Assembly (NCBI GenBank): GCA_043747875.1
Contig: JAYTOI010000093.1
Location: 31,813 to 95,812, forward strand
Origin: CADEED01 sp043747875
GTDB taxonomy: Bacteria; Pseudomonadota; Gammaproteobacteria; Steroidobacterales; Steroidobacteraceae
DNA length: 64,000 nt
Direction: 5' to 3'
The position numbers were made by a program, and so were the translations under genes. The notes beneath the pieces were generated by a model. That model had not been told where the DNA came from. It saw nothing but the letters and a program-made list of their open reading frames with translations, and made no database searches. Shown piece by piece: positions 34,406-43,423 of the stretch (position 1 is the first letter of the stretch; every line of letters starts with the position of its first letter).

Positions 34406-34835
34406 TCGCCTTCTTCAGACGCTTCAACGCGTGCTCGAGATGCGCCGTGATGTGCTCGGCGAGCGCGTCGACCCAGGCGTTGTAGTCGTCCTTGATCTTG
34501 TGCTTCACGGCGTTGTAACCCATGCCGACGCTGTCCTTGTATCGGATCGAGAACGCCTGCTCGGAGTACGGGATCGTCACTTCAGCCAGGTAAGACTGGT
34601 TGTGCACGTAGCGCCCGGAGATCAGTCCCGGCGACACCACCATGCAGATGAACTTGCGCTTCTGGCACGCCGTCAGGATCGACTGCTCCACGTCCGTGAC
34701 CGGAATTCTCCGTCCGTCCTTCAGCGCGGGAACCGGCTCGTCGATGTCGGAAATCCGATCCTTCGCCAGCGCGGCGGGCGCGCCCGCCATCAGGGTGACC
34801 AGAATCGAAGCGAATAGTGGGGATGCGTACTTCAC
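34392..34835 (-). CDS. Secreted protein of unknown function
   Basis: The 147-residue protein starts with GTG at 34835 and has a signal peptide (SILVTLMAGAPAALA). The mature domain has two cysteines (LTACQKRKFICMVV), then SGRYVHNQSYLAEVTIPYSEQAFSI as strands, and a Lys-rich amphipathic C-terminal helix (HALKRLKKAKADA). There is no known motif. It is convergent with the redoxin gene and probably a single-gene unit. Confidence 0.6.
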   Translation of the reverse strand: MKYASPLFASILVTLMAGAPAALAKDRISDIDEPVPALKDGRRIPVTDVEQSILTACQKRKFICMVVSPGLISGRYVHNQSYLAEVTIPYSEQAFSIRYKDSVGMGYNAVKHKIKDDYNAWVDALAEHITAHLEHALKRLKKAKADA

Positions 34836-34975
34836 GTCGCGGTTCCGTGCTGGTGTGAGGGGCGCCAAGCTACTTGGAGCGCCGATACCGCCGCAATCGT
34901 GTCGCATTCAGGATGTGCGCTGATTCGCAATGGACCAACACGGGAGCCCTCGCTGTCTGCTAGTGTCCCTTCCGC

Positions 34976-35758
34976 ATGCGCCGTCGTAACCAGTTCACAC
35001 TCGCCGCCTGCGTCGCGTACTTCCCGCTGGCGCTCGTCTATCTCGGTTTCAGCGGCCAACTCGCCGCCAGCGACTGGCGGACCGCCTCGCGCGAACCGGC
35101 AGGGCTCGCGCCCGACCCGGCGCAGACGCCCGAGGCCGTAGTACAGGTGTATTCGGCGCGCGCCGTGAGCTGGCGCGGCTGGTTTGGCGTGCATACCTGG
35201 ATCGCGGTGAAGCCGTCGCACGCAACCGAGTTCACGGTTCATGAGGTCATGGGCTGGCGCCTGAAACGCACCGGCACCGCGCTGGTCGCGCGCAACCGGC
35301 CCGCCGATGGCTACTGGTACGGCAACCAGCCCGAGTTGTTAGGCGACGTGCGCGGCCCGGGCGTCGACGAGATCATCCGGCGCATCGCAGCGGCCGTGGA
35401 GGAATATCCGTACCCCGACACCTATCACGTGTGGCCGGGGCCGAACTCCAATACGTTCACCGCGTTCGTGCTGCGCGCTGTGCCGGAACTGCGCGTCGAC
35501 CTTCCGCCCACGGCCATAGGAAAGGACTATCTGGGCTGGAGGTCGGTGGGCAGGACGCCGAGCGGCACCGGCGGCCAGGCCAGCTTGTTTGGCGTCGTGG
35601 GCGTCGCGGCCGGCATCGAGGAGGGGCTCGAGGTGAACGTGCTGGGGCTCAACTTCGGCGTGGACCCGAAGAGCCTGTCGATCAAACTACCCATCGTCGG
35701 CAGGCTGGGGCCGAAGAACCTGCCGGCACCGAAGTTGATACCGGCCGGAGCCCCCTGA
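34976..35758 (+). CDS. DUF3750 family protein
   Basis: The 260-residue protein has one N-terminal hydrophobic helix (AACVAYFPLALVYLGF). The family pattern includes VYSARAVSWRGWFGVHTWIAVKP, HEVMGW and YPDTYHVWPGPNSNTFTA. The latter has a histidine and an asparagine in a context that resembles a papain-like or NlpC-like hydrolase, though no activity is established to my knowledge. The C-terminal half is glycine-rich (GGQASLFGVVGVAAG). It is probably periplasmic and anchored by the N-terminal helix. Confidence 0.75.
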   Translation: MRRRNQFTLAACVAYFPLALVYLGFSGQLAASDWRTASREPAGLAPDPAQTPEAVVQVYSARAVSWRGWFGVHTWIAVKPSHATEFTVHEVMGWRLKRTGTALVARNRPADGYWYGNQPELLGDVRGPGVDEIIRRIAAAVEEYPYPDTYHVWPGPNSNTFTAFVLRAVPELRVDLPPTAIGKDYLGWRSVGRTPSGTGGQASLFGVVGVAAGIEEGLEVNVLGLNFGVDPKSLSIKLPIVGRLGPKNLPAPKLIPAGAP

Positions 35759-35764
35759 CGACGA

Positions 35765-35823
35765 GGGCGCGCCGCTTGCGCGACGCGCCCCCGGTTCTCC
35801 GAAGCGACGCGTCCAAACGCGTC
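35765..35823. terminator. Two hairpins between convergent genes
   Basis: GGGCGCG at 35765-35771 pairs with CGCGCCC at 35784-35790. A second perfect stem, GACGCGT at 35806-35812 with ACGCGTC at 35817-35823, has a 4-base loop. They lie between the DUF3750 gene and the converging permease gene and probably terminate both. Neither has a clear T tract. Confidence 0.55.
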
Positions 35824-35848
35824 TCCCCCTCGGCACTCAGATCAGCTG

Positions 35849-37357
35849 CTAGGCGTGGCCCTTCTCTCCCTTGCTCAACGCGAACTCTTCCTCGGGCGAG
35901 AGGATGAGCTGGTTGCGGCCGTACAGGGCGAAGTACAGGATGCCGAGCGCGTAGAAGCCGGCGACGTAGTACACCGCGACGCGATATACCGGGTCCTGCA
36001 ACTGGTACCAGATCGTGACCAGCGCTACGACAATAGTGACGAAAGCGCCGGGCACTCCAACCGGGCTGCGATAAGGCCGCGCGATATTGGGCAGCTTTTT
36101 CCGCAGGACGATGAACGACAGGCCTTGCATCGCGTACGAGATCATCGCGCCGAACACCGCCATGTTGAGCAGCGTCGAGCCGATGATCGCGCCGCCCTTC
36201 TCCGAGCCCAGCGCGAACCACAGGATCATCATGGTCGCGAAGCCGAGGGCGGTGCCGGCGAACAGCGCCATGTGCGGCACCTTCTTCGCGCTGGTCAGCG
36301 ACATGAACGGTAGATAGTAGCCGGCGCGCGCCAGCGAATAGATCTGCCGGCCGTACGCGTAGATGATGGTGTGGAAGCTCGCGATCAGGCCGATGACCGC
36401 GAGGAACGCCAGCACCTTCGCCGCACCGCTGCCATACAGCACGCGGAAGCCGTCGAGCAGCGGCTCGCCCGAAGTCGCCAGCGTGAACGAGCCGTGCATG
36501 CCGTCCGCCTTGCCGATGCTGGAATTGAGGAAGGTGATGAGCAGCGCCGACACCATCAAGGTCAGCATGCCGGCGATCAGGCCCTTCGGCATGTCCTTCT
36601 TCGGATCGGCGGATTCCTCGGCGGCGAGCGGCAACTGCTCGATCGCGAGGAACAGCCACACCGCGAACGGCAGCGTCGCGAGTACGCCCTTCCAGCCGAA
36701 CGGGAACCATGAGCCGCCGCCTTCGGGCAGCTCGACTTTCGCGCCGTCCGCGCCAACGCCGATGTTCAGCGCCCAGCGGTCGAAGTCGACGGCCGGAATC
36801 GCACTCACCCAGAACACGGCCAGGATCAGCAGCGCCGCAACCGTCACGATGACCGACACCCGGAACGACAACTCGACGCCGAGCAGGTTCAGCAACAGGA
36901 ACACCACGTACGAGGCGGCCCACCATGCCGGTTGCCATTCGGCCGGTGTCTCGAATATCGAGCCCATGTACGAGCCGATGAAGAACACGATGACCGCGGG
37001 CGTGAGGATGTATTCGATGCTCTCCGCGAGGCCGGTGAACATGCCGCCCCAGGGTCCCATGGCGCTGCGCGCGAAGGAATATGCGGCGCCGGTATGCGGC
37101 AACGCGGGTGACATCTCGGCAAGACTGAAGATGAGGCCCCAGTACATGACCGCGATGATGAACAGTGCGACCAGCATCGAGCCGAAGCCGTTCGCGAGAC
37201 CGAAGTTCCAACCGGAATAGTGCCCGGAGATCACCGCGCCGACACCCAGCGCCCACAGCGACCACACCTTGGCGTAGCGCTTCAGTCCGCGCTTTTCGAA
37301 ATAATCGGCGCTGACCTGTTTGTAGCTGACGCCACCAGACGTTGACTGCTCGTTCAT
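35849..37357 (-). CDS. APC-family amine permease, ethanolamine permease-like
   Basis: The 502-residue inner-membrane transporter has about 12 helices. The N-terminal block VWSLWALGVGAVISGHYSGWN and LAEMSPALPHTGAAYSFARSAMGPWGG match the ethanolamine permease branch of the APC superfamily more than general amino-acid permeases. It lies on the same strand as the glutamine synthetase-aldehyde dehydrogenase operon upstream but is separated from it by 254 bases. An AT-rich inverted-repeat element ends only 8 bases before its ATG. That element may therefore provide or disturb its promoter and ribosome site. Confidence 0.82.
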   Translation of the reverse strand: MNEQSTSGGVSYKQVSADYFEKRGLKRYAKVWSLWALGVGAVISGHYSGWNFGLANGFGSMLVALFIIAVMYWGLIFSLAEMSPALPHTGAAYSFARSAMGPWGGMFTGLAESIEYILTPAVIVFFIGSYMGSIFETPAEWQPAWWAASYVVFLLLNLLGVELSFRVSVIVTVAALLILAVFWVSAIPAVDFDRWALNIGVGADGAKVELPEGGGSWFPFGWKGVLATLPFAVWLFLAIEQLPLAAEESADPKKDMPKGLIAGMLTLMVSALLITFLNSSIGKADGMHGSFTLATSGEPLLDGFRVLYGSGAAKVLAFLAVIGLIASFHTIIYAYGRQIYSLARAGYYLPFMSLTSAKKVPHMALFAGTALGFATMMILWFALGSEKGGAIIGSTLLNMAVFGAMISYAMQGLSFIVLRKKLPNIARPYRSPVGVPGAFVTIVVALVTIWYQLQDPVYRVAVYYVAGFYALGILYFALYGRNQLILSPEEEFALSKGEKGHA

Positions 37358-37365
37358 GCGCGCAC

Positions 37366-37456
37366 CCCAAAAAAGGGGACAGATCTATTTTTCTGCCCCG
37401 TTGTTATTTATTTGTTAGAGCAAGGGATCAGAACAATAGCTCTGTCCCCTTTTGGG
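37366..37456. repeat. REP/RAYT-type inverted-repeat element upstream of the permease
   Basis: The left arm CCCAAAAAAGGGGACAGA (37366-37383) and right arm TCTGTCCCCTTTTGGG (37441-37456) form a long inverted repeat around an AT-rich core containing GATCTATTTTT. The GGGGACAGATCTATTTTTC string is, from general knowledge, common beside REP-associated tyrosine transposases in Proteobacteria. No transposase is present, so this would be a non-autonomous copy. Base composition contrasts sharply with the flanking GC-rich genes. Confidence 0.65.
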
Positions 37457-37611
37457 CCGGATCCCTGCATCCGCCCCGAATCGCCGGCCGAGTATAGGCC
37501 GTACCCTTACGTGGGCCGCAAGTCGCGGAAATGGGGCATGACTCGCGGGCTTGACAGCCTCCGCGAGCACTTTAGGTGCAGGAGCCGCAACTAATTGTTT
37601 GCTTTAAGGAA

Positions 37612-38673
37612 TCACGCGAAGACCGGCACGCCCGCGGCGCGCTTGCGCGGATGCAGGTGGCCGAAGAACTGCTCGGTCGCGGCTCGCCAGGTGAACAGCC
37701 GCGAACGCGCCAACGCGTCTTCGCGCCGCAGATTCAAGGCACCCAGACACGCGACGCGCAGGTCCACGTGCAATACGCCGGCCTTCGAGTCGCCGATGAC
37801 GTCGCGCGGACCGGTGACGGGATACGCCGCCACCGGCACACCGCAGGCCATGGCCTCTAACAACACGAGACCGAAGGTGTCGGTCTTGCTCGGAAACACG
37901 AACACGTCGGCGGACGCATACACCTTCGCGAGATCCTCGCGCTCGAGCACGCCGAGGTAGTTCACCTTGGGGAAGCGTGCGCGCAGCGAGGCGAGCGCGG
38001 GCCCGTCGCCCACCACCCACTTCGAGCCCGGCAAGTCGAGCTCGCAGAATGCCTCGACGTTTTTCTCCACCGCGACGCGACCGACGTACAGGAAGATCGG
38101 CGGCGCGCTGTCGAGCCGCCGGCTCTCCTGCGGATGGAAGATGTCGGCATCGACGCCGCGCGACCACAGCCGCACGTTCGTGAAGCCCTGCGCGACGAGG
38201 TCGTCCACCACGACCTGCGTGGGCGCCATGACGCCACGCGATGGCCCGTGAAAACGTCGCAGCCACGCGTAGCTCCAGCTCAGCGGCAGCTTCATGCGCG
38301 CATGCACGTACTCGGGGAAGCGCGTGTGGTAAGCCGTCGTGAACGGAAAATCGTTGCGCAGCGCAAAGCGCCGCGCGGCCATGCCGAGCGGCCCCTCGGT
38401 GGCAATGTGCAGCACGTCAGGATCGAACTCGCGGATGCGGCGCTTCACGCCCGCGCCCGGGAACAGCGACAACCGGATCTCGGGATACGTCGGGCACGGC
38501 AGCGTGCGGAACTCGAGCGGCGTGAGAAAACGGACCTCGTGGCCCATCGCGGTGAGCTCGCGGGCCGTGGTCTTCAAGGTGCGCACGACGCCGTTGACCT
38601 GGGGCTCCCAGGCGTCGGTCACGAGCATGATTCGCAAGGGCAGCCTCCGCATCCGGGGGCTGTAGTTAGCCAT
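37612..38673 (-). CDS. Family 4 glycosyltransferase (alpha-mannosyltransferase-like)
   Basis: The 353-residue GT-B enzyme has a canonical N-terminus (RIMLVTDAWEPQVNGVVRTL) and the donor-binding block (FPSKTDTFGLVLLEAMACGVP) with the EX7E-type glutamates. This subgroup is often annotated as GDP-mannose-dependent mannosyltransferase or sulfoquinovosyl-type transferase. The acceptor is unknown. It starts 9 bases after the frameshifted hydrolase gene, within the amine-catabolism operon, with no obvious metabolic link. There is no signal peptide, so it is cytosolic or peripheral. Confidence 0.85.
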   Translation of the reverse strand: MANYSPRMRRLPLRIMLVTDAWEPQVNGVVRTLKTTARELTAMGHEVRFLTPLEFRTLPCPTYPEIRLSLFPGAGVKRRIREFDPDVLHIATEGPLGMAARRFALRNDFPFTTAYHTRFPEYVHARMKLPLSWSYAWLRRFHGPSRGVMAPTQVVVDDLVAQGFTNVRLWSRGVDADIFHPQESRRLDSAPPIFLYVGRVAVEKNVEAFCELDLPGSKWVVGDGPALASLRARFPKVNYLGVLEREDLAKVYASADVFVFPSKTDTFGLVLLEAMACGVPVAAYPVTGPRDVIGDSKAGVLHVDLRVACLGALNLRREDALARSRLFTWRAATEQFFGHLHPRKRAAGVPVFA

Positions 38674-38682
38674 GCATCGATG

Positions 38683-39737
38683 TCAGCCTGATGACAGACG
38701 ATCGAACCACGCGACCACGCGCGCGCGGAACGGCTCGATCTGCAACGGCAACGACACATGATCGTCTTGCGGCACCAGCAGCAGCTCGCTGCCCGGCGGT
38801 GCCACGCCCGCGAGCGCGCGGCTGTGGTCCGGCGACAGCCAATGGTCTGCCTCGCCGTGCAGGAACAGCACCGGCGCCGAGGTGCGCGAGAGCGCGGCCG
38901 GGATATCGGCGTCGCGCCACTCGAAGCCGCCGATGCGCGCCTGTTTGACGTGCGCGGCCGCGAACTGGGCATCGGAGATGCCGCGCGCATCAGCTCCGGC
39001 ACTGCGCGCTCCGCCGACGAGAACGGCTCGAAAGCCACGACGGCCGCGATGCGGGGGTCGCGGCCGGCCGCCAACAGCCCCACCGATGCGCCATACGAGA
39101 CACCGAGCACGCCGACACGCGATACGTCCCAGCCGCGCCACCCGAGCACGTCGAGGACCGCCGACACGTCCCGCGCCTCGAATACGCCGAACGAGATGTG
39201 CTTCCCGGTGGACGCGCCGTGGCCCCGCAGGTCGACGACGATGCAGCGGTAGCCGGCTTCGGCCAGCGCCAGGGCCCAGGGCGTCACGAAACGCTTGTCC
39301 TGTAGATAGCCATGCAGCAGCACGGTGCCGCGCGGCGGACCCGGCCACGGCACACGCTGCGCCGCCGGCCGCCACGTCGCCTCGAGGCGCTCGATGTGCG
39401 GCTCGCGTCCGGAATACGAGAGGCGCAGGTCGTAGCGAAAGCCGTAGTCGCCCGGCTCGATGGCGGCCACCGACAGCTCCGCGCGCGGCGGGCCGACGGG
39501 AACACGCCACTGTGCCGAGAGTGCCGTGGGCGCCAATGCGACGATTGGTGAGTCCGCGAACAGCGCCGGGATGCCGCTCTTGTTAGGCGGCGCCACCACC
39601 TTGCGCGCCAGCAGCGACGACACGCAGCCGGACAACGAGATGCACAGAACGGCGAGCGGCAGGATGCGACGACTGGCATCGGTCGTCCACGAACGCTCGT
39701 CGATGACGCGAACTACGCGGCGCCCTTCACCGGTCAC
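38683..39737 (-). pseudogene. Alpha/beta-hydrolase lipoprotein gene with a frameshift
   Basis: One hydrolase is split over two frames. From the GTG at 39737 the first frame gives a lipoprotein signal (LCISLSGC), HGYLQDKRFVTPW, VDLRGHGAS and the nucleophile elbow GVSYGAS. Near 38985-39010 the reading must shift. The second frame then continues with APVLFLHGEADHWLS and PQDDHVSLPL, which carry the acid and histidine, to the TGA at 38683. One base appears missing in a GC-rich run (gcgcgcg). This is either a real mutation or a sequencing error. The GTG overlaps the amidotransferase stop, so the gene belongs to that operon. Confidence 0.75.
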
Positions 39738-40570
39738 CTCAAAACCTGCCGGTCGAGCCAGTTGCGCAGCTCCACCAGCCGGATCGAGACGTCGGTGATC
39801 GCAGGGCCCACGCCGAAGCGCCAGGCCAGGCGCGCGTCGTCGGGATTCGCGTGCAGCGCCGCGAGATCCGCGGCCAGCGCATCGAGTTCCGCCTGGTCCT
39901 TCACCAGCCCATCGCGGATCAGCACCTCGGCGTAGCGCCGCGCCACCGCCGCGATCTCGGCGCAGCTGTACTCCGGGTGGTACTGCACGCCCCAGAACGT
40001 GGCTCCGCTCTCGAACCTGATCTCCGCGGCCTGCAACCCCATGTCGTTGTGCGCGAGCGCTGTCGCATTGGGCGGCAGCGCCTCCACCGTGTCCACGTGC
40101 ACCGTGGGCGCCTCGAACACCTCGGGCTTGCCCTGGAACATCGGGTGGCTCCGGCCCGCTTCTGTGAGTGTGATGCGCCGGCCGAAGCCGAATTCGCGCC
40201 CCCGCGGATTGCGCACGACGCTGCCACCGGCGGCGGTGACGCCTACCTGCAATCCCCAGCAACTGCCGAAACACGGCACGCCGGCCGCGAACACCGCCTT
40301 GGTGAGATCGACCTGGCGCTCCACGCCGATTTCGCGCGAGTAGATGTTGAGCGCGGAACCAGTGATCACCGCGCCGGCATAGTCCGCGAGCGCGACGCCG
40401 TCCGGTAGTTTGGGCTCCTCGTCCGCCGGCCGCACGATGTCGCAGTCGAGGTCCTTCTCGAGGCGCTCGAGCGTCGCGGCATATCCCTCCCCCGAAGACG
40501 TGCCGCCGACCGAGACGTGCCTGGCGCGCGTCGCCGCTTCATTGCCGTCGATGACGAGGATGCGCGTCAC
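39734..40570 (-). CDS. Class I glutamine amidotransferase-like hydrolase
   Basis: The 278-residue protein has a triad-type layout: nucleophile Cys in FGSCWGLQVG, and His/Glu in VQYHPEYS. It resembles GMP-synthase-type amidotransferases. In this operon it is best read as a hydrolase of gamma-glutamyl amides, with the role of PuuD in putrescine breakdown, though PuuD itself differs in sequence. The start is GTG at 40570, inside the stop of the preceding small gene (overlap of 4). The C-terminal about 60 residues extend past the catalytic domain and are helical. Confidence 0.8.
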   Translation of the reverse strand: MTRILVIDGNEAATRARHVSVGGTSSGEGYAATLERLEKDLDCDIVRPADEEPKLPDGVALADYAGAVITGSALNIYSREIGVERQVDLTKAVFAAGVPCFGSCWGLQVGVTAAGGSVVRNPRGREFGFGRRITLTEAGRSHPMFQGKPEVFEAPTVHVDTVEALPPNATALAHNDMGLQAAEIRFESGATFWGVQYHPEYSCAEIAAVARRYAEVLIRDGLVKDQAELDALAADLAALHANPDDARLAWRFGVGPAITDVSIRLVELRNWLDRQVLR

Positions 40571-40806
40571 TCGGCCTTTTCCCGCCGCGGACCGCCCATG
40601 CGGCGCAGGCAGACACCCACGATGATCGCGATCGTTCCGCCGCCCAGGAACCATTGCCACTGCGTCGCGCGCGGATCGTGGATCATGTGGTGGGCGAACA
40701 AAGCCATCAAACCCGCAGCGGAGAGCACGACGAACACGACGCCCATGGCGAGCAGGATCATGCCGAACGATTGCAGGGCCGATTTATCGTTCATTTTCTC
40801 GTTCAT
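40567..40806 (-). CDS. Small two-helix membrane protein
   Basis: The 79-residue protein has two hydrophobic segments (GMILLAMGVVFVVLSAAGLM and FLGGGTIAIIVGVCL) and a basic C-terminus (RRMGGPRREKAE). Possible starts are ATG 40806, ATG 40794 or GTG 40821, and none has a strong ribosome site. It lies between the iron alcohol dehydrogenase and amidotransferase genes with tight spacing, so it is co-transcribed. The function is unknown. It may be an accessory to transport. Confidence 0.6.
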   Translation of the reverse strand: MNEKMNDKSALQSFGMILLAMGVVFVVLSAAGLMALFAHHMIHDPRATQWQWFLGGGTIAIIVGVCLRRMGGPRREKAE

Positions 40807-40823
40807 TTTCTGGGCGGCCACGG

Positions 40824-41990
40824 CTAACTCTTCAGCGACAGATCGCCCTTCACCGCCGACCGGAAAATGCGGCCCAGCGTAGGCGCGTCGACCGGCACGG
40901 GATTGCCCGCCGCGCATGGATCGATGGACGCCTCGTGCGCGATCTGGTCAGGGTTTTTCAACGTGACGCCGATATCGCCGAGCGTGTGCGGAATGCCGAG
41001 CTCCTTGCGGAAGCTCAGCACCCAGTCGAGCACGCCGTCGGAGCCCTGCCTCGGCAGCTCGAGCACACGCGCAATGACCTTCAAGCGCTCGGCGACGGCC
41101 TCGCGGTTGTGCACGATGATGTACGGCAGGATCACGGCGTTCGTCAGGCCGTGATGCGTATCGAAGAACGAGCCGACGGGATGCGCGATGGCGTGAACGC
41201 CGCCCAGGCCTTTCTGGAATGCCGCGGCGCCCATGCTGGCGGCCGCGAGCATGCGCGAGCGCGCCTCCAGGTCGCCGCCGTTCTTGCAGGCGCGCGGTAG
41301 ATAGGTCTTGATCAGCCGCATGCCCTCGAGCGCGATGCCGTCGGCCATCGGGTGGAACGACGGCACGCAGAACGCTTCGAAGCAATGCACGAAGGCATCG
41401 AAGCCGGTCGCCGCCGTGATCTTCGCCGGCAGGCCCACCGTCAGTTCCGGATCGGCGATCACGACGCCCGGCATCATCTGCGGATGGAAGATGATCTTTT
41501 TCTGGTGCGTCTCCTCGTTGAGGATCACGCCCGCGCGCCCCACTTCGCTGCCGGTCCCGGCGGTGGTGGGAACCGCCACAATCGGCGCGATGCCCTTCAC
41601 GTCGGCGCGCTCCCACCAGTCGCCGACGTCCTCGAAATCCCACACCGGTCGCGACTGGCCCGACATGAACGCGATCACTTTGCCGGCATCGAGCGCCGAG
41701 CCGCCGCCGATGGCGACGACGCCATCGTGCGCGCCGGCGTGATAGGCCTCGAGGCCCGCCGCCACGTTCGCGCCGACGGGATTGCCGCGCACGTCGGCGA
41801 ATAGCCTGGCGGTGGGCAGGATACTCGAGGCGTTGCGGATCATCGGCGCGTCCTTGAGGCCCACGTCCGTGACGATCAGCGGCCGCACGATGCCGAGCGT
41901 CTCACAGGCGCGCGGCAGCTCCGCGATGCGCCCGGGCCCGGCCCAGACGCGCGTGGGGTAGTTCCAGTTGCCCTTCATCGGCACATTCAT
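40824..41990 (-). CDS. Iron-containing alcohol dehydrogenase
   Basis: The 388-residue group III dehydrogenase has the cofactor loop VAIGGGSALDAGK, TTAGTGSEV, and metal ligands in GFDAFVHCFEAF, GGVHAIAHPVG and THHGLTNAV. It oxidises an alcohol to an aldehyde with NAD. Directly downstream of an aldehyde dehydrogenase and a glutamine synthetase homologue, the likely substrate is a gamma-glutamylated amino alcohol. Family length is normal and all ligands are present. Confidence 0.88.
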   Translation of the reverse strand: MNVPMKGNWNYPTRVWAGPGRIAELPRACETLGIVRPLIVTDVGLKDAPMIRNASSILPTARLFADVRGNPVGANVAAGLEAYHAGAHDGVVAIGGGSALDAGKVIAFMSGQSRPVWDFEDVGDWWERADVKGIAPIVAVPTTAGTGSEVGRAGVILNEETHQKKIIFHPQMMPGVVIADPELTVGLPAKITAATGFDAFVHCFEAFCVPSFHPMADGIALEGMRLIKTYLPRACKNGGDLEARSRMLAAASMGAAAFQKGLGGVHAIAHPVGSFFDTHHGLTNAVILPYIIVHNREAVAERLKVIARVLELPRQGSDGVLDWVLSFRKELGIPHTLGDIGVTLKNPDQIAHEASIDPCAAGNPVPVDAPTLGRIFRSAVKGDLSLKS

Positions 41991-42006
41991 TTCGGTACCC
42001 TGGTTT

Positions 42007-43410
42007 TCATGTCGTGCGCATTCTCATGTGGAAGGATTTTGGCCGCGTGAGGTGTTCGTAGCCGACGACCGACAAGGTGCAGCCGCGCCCCGAATCCTTG
42101 ACGCCGACCCAGGCCAGCGCGGGGTCTAGATAGTCGCAGCGGTTCATGAACCACGTGCCCGTATCCACGCGCTGACCCAGCGCGAGCGCGGCATCGGAGT
42201 CTTCCGTCCAGACGGCGGCGGTCAAACCGAAGTCGCTGTCATTCATGAGGTCGACGGCCTCGTCGTCCGAACCCACCTGCATGATGCCCGCCACGGGCCC
42301 GAAGATCTCCTCGCGCATCACCGGCATGCGGTGGTCCACACCTAACAACACCTGCGGCGCGAGATACGGCGAGCCCGCGGCGCTCTTGGCGAACTTCGAC
42401 TCGTCGATGACCGGCTGCGCGCCGGCGGCGATCGATGCCGCGACCTGCGCGCGCACGGCGTCCGCGGCCGCGGTGCGCACCAGCGGACCGAGCGTCGTCG
42501 GCTGATCGAAGGGATCGCCGAGCTGGTACTGGCGCGTGAGCTCGATGAACCCTTCGGTGAACCGCTCGTACACTTCCGCGTGCACATAGATGCGCTGCAG
42601 CCCGCAGCAGGATTGCCCCGAGTTGAAATACGCGCCGTCGACGATGTTCTCGATGGCGTGCGCGACATTGGCGTCGTACCGCACGTACACCGGATCGCAG
42701 CCCCCGAGCTCGAGCCCGACGCCGATGAATCGCGACGACGCGGCGCGCTGCACGGCGCGCCCGCCGGCGACCGAGCCCGTGAATGCGACGAAGTCCACGC
42801 GCGGATCGCGGATGATGCGATCCGTATCCTCGTGCGAAGCGTGCACCACCTGGAACACGCCCTTCGGCAATCCCGCGGCCTCGAGACATTCGGCGAAGCG
42901 CTCCGCGCACAGCGGCGTCTGCGCGGAATGTTTGAGGATGACGGCATTGCCCGCCATGAGCGCCGGCACGACGCTGTTCACGGCGATGAGATAGGGGTAA
43001 TTCCACGCCGCCACGGTGAACACGACGCCGAGGGGTTCGCGCCGGATGAAACGGCGGAAATGTTCCTTCGGTGCCGTGGACACATCGTTCAGCGCCTCCG
43101 GGGCCGCATTGATCATGAACCGCGCGCGCTCGAGCGTGCCTTTCACTTCGTTGGGCGCGTAGCGCGCCGGACGACCCATCTGCCAGGTGAGCTCGGAGGC
43201 GTATTGGTCGCGCCGCGCTTCGAACTCCTCGCAGAAGCGCGTCAGCACGTGCGTGCGCTCGCTCAGCGAAACGTTTTTCCACGCGGCGTGCGCGTGCCGC
43301 GCCGTGCGCAGGATCTCGTCGATCGCGGAGTGCGTCGCGAGCTCACGCTCGACGTACACGCGCCCGTCGACGGGACTGATGGTTCTCTGCAATGCGGCCA
43401 ATGTCACCAT
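42007..43410 (-). CDS. NAD(P)-dependent aldehyde dehydrogenase
   Basis: The 467-residue ALDH has the catalytic cysteine in FNSGQSCCGLQ, general base glutamate in GVGLELGGCDP, the Rossmann-type block VAFTGSVAGGR and the Lys in VILKHSAQT. It oxidises an aldehyde to an acid. It lies between the glutamine synthetase homologue (13 bases) and the alcohol dehydrogenase (16 bases). It therefore probably converts the aldehyde made from the gamma-glutamyl amino alcohol to the acid. Confidence 0.9.
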   Translation of the reverse strand: MVTLAALQRTISPVDGRVYVERELATHSAIDEILRTARHAHAAWKNVSLSERTHVLTRFCEEFEARRDQYASELTWQMGRPARYAPNEVKGTLERARFMINAAPEALNDVSTAPKEHFRRFIRREPLGVVFTVAAWNYPYLIAVNSVVPALMAGNAVILKHSAQTPLCAERFAECLEAAGLPKGVFQVVHASHEDTDRIIRDPRVDFVAFTGSVAGGRAVQRAASSRFIGVGLELGGCDPVYVRYDANVAHAIENIVDGAYFNSGQSCCGLQRIYVHAEVYERFTEGFIELTRQYQLGDPFDQPTTLGPLVRTAAADAVRAQVAASIAAGAQPVIDESKFAKSAAGSPYLAPQVLLGVDHRMPVMREEIFGPVAGIMQVGSDDEAVDLMNDSDFGLTAAVWTEDSDAALALGQRVDTGTWFMNRCDYLDPALAWVGVKDSGRGCTLSVVGYEHLTRPKSFHMRMRTT

Positions 43411-43423
43411 GGGAGCGCCGACC

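Noticed and set aside
36363..37220. A 285-codon plus-strand frame inside the permease
   Set aside because: It is antisense to the amine permease and Met/Pro/Ser-rich, as expected from complementing hydrophobic codons.
37412..37594. A 60-codon plus-strand frame between the permease and glycosyltransferase
   Set aside because: It starts inside the inverted-repeat element, lacks a ribosome site and has no protein-like pattern.
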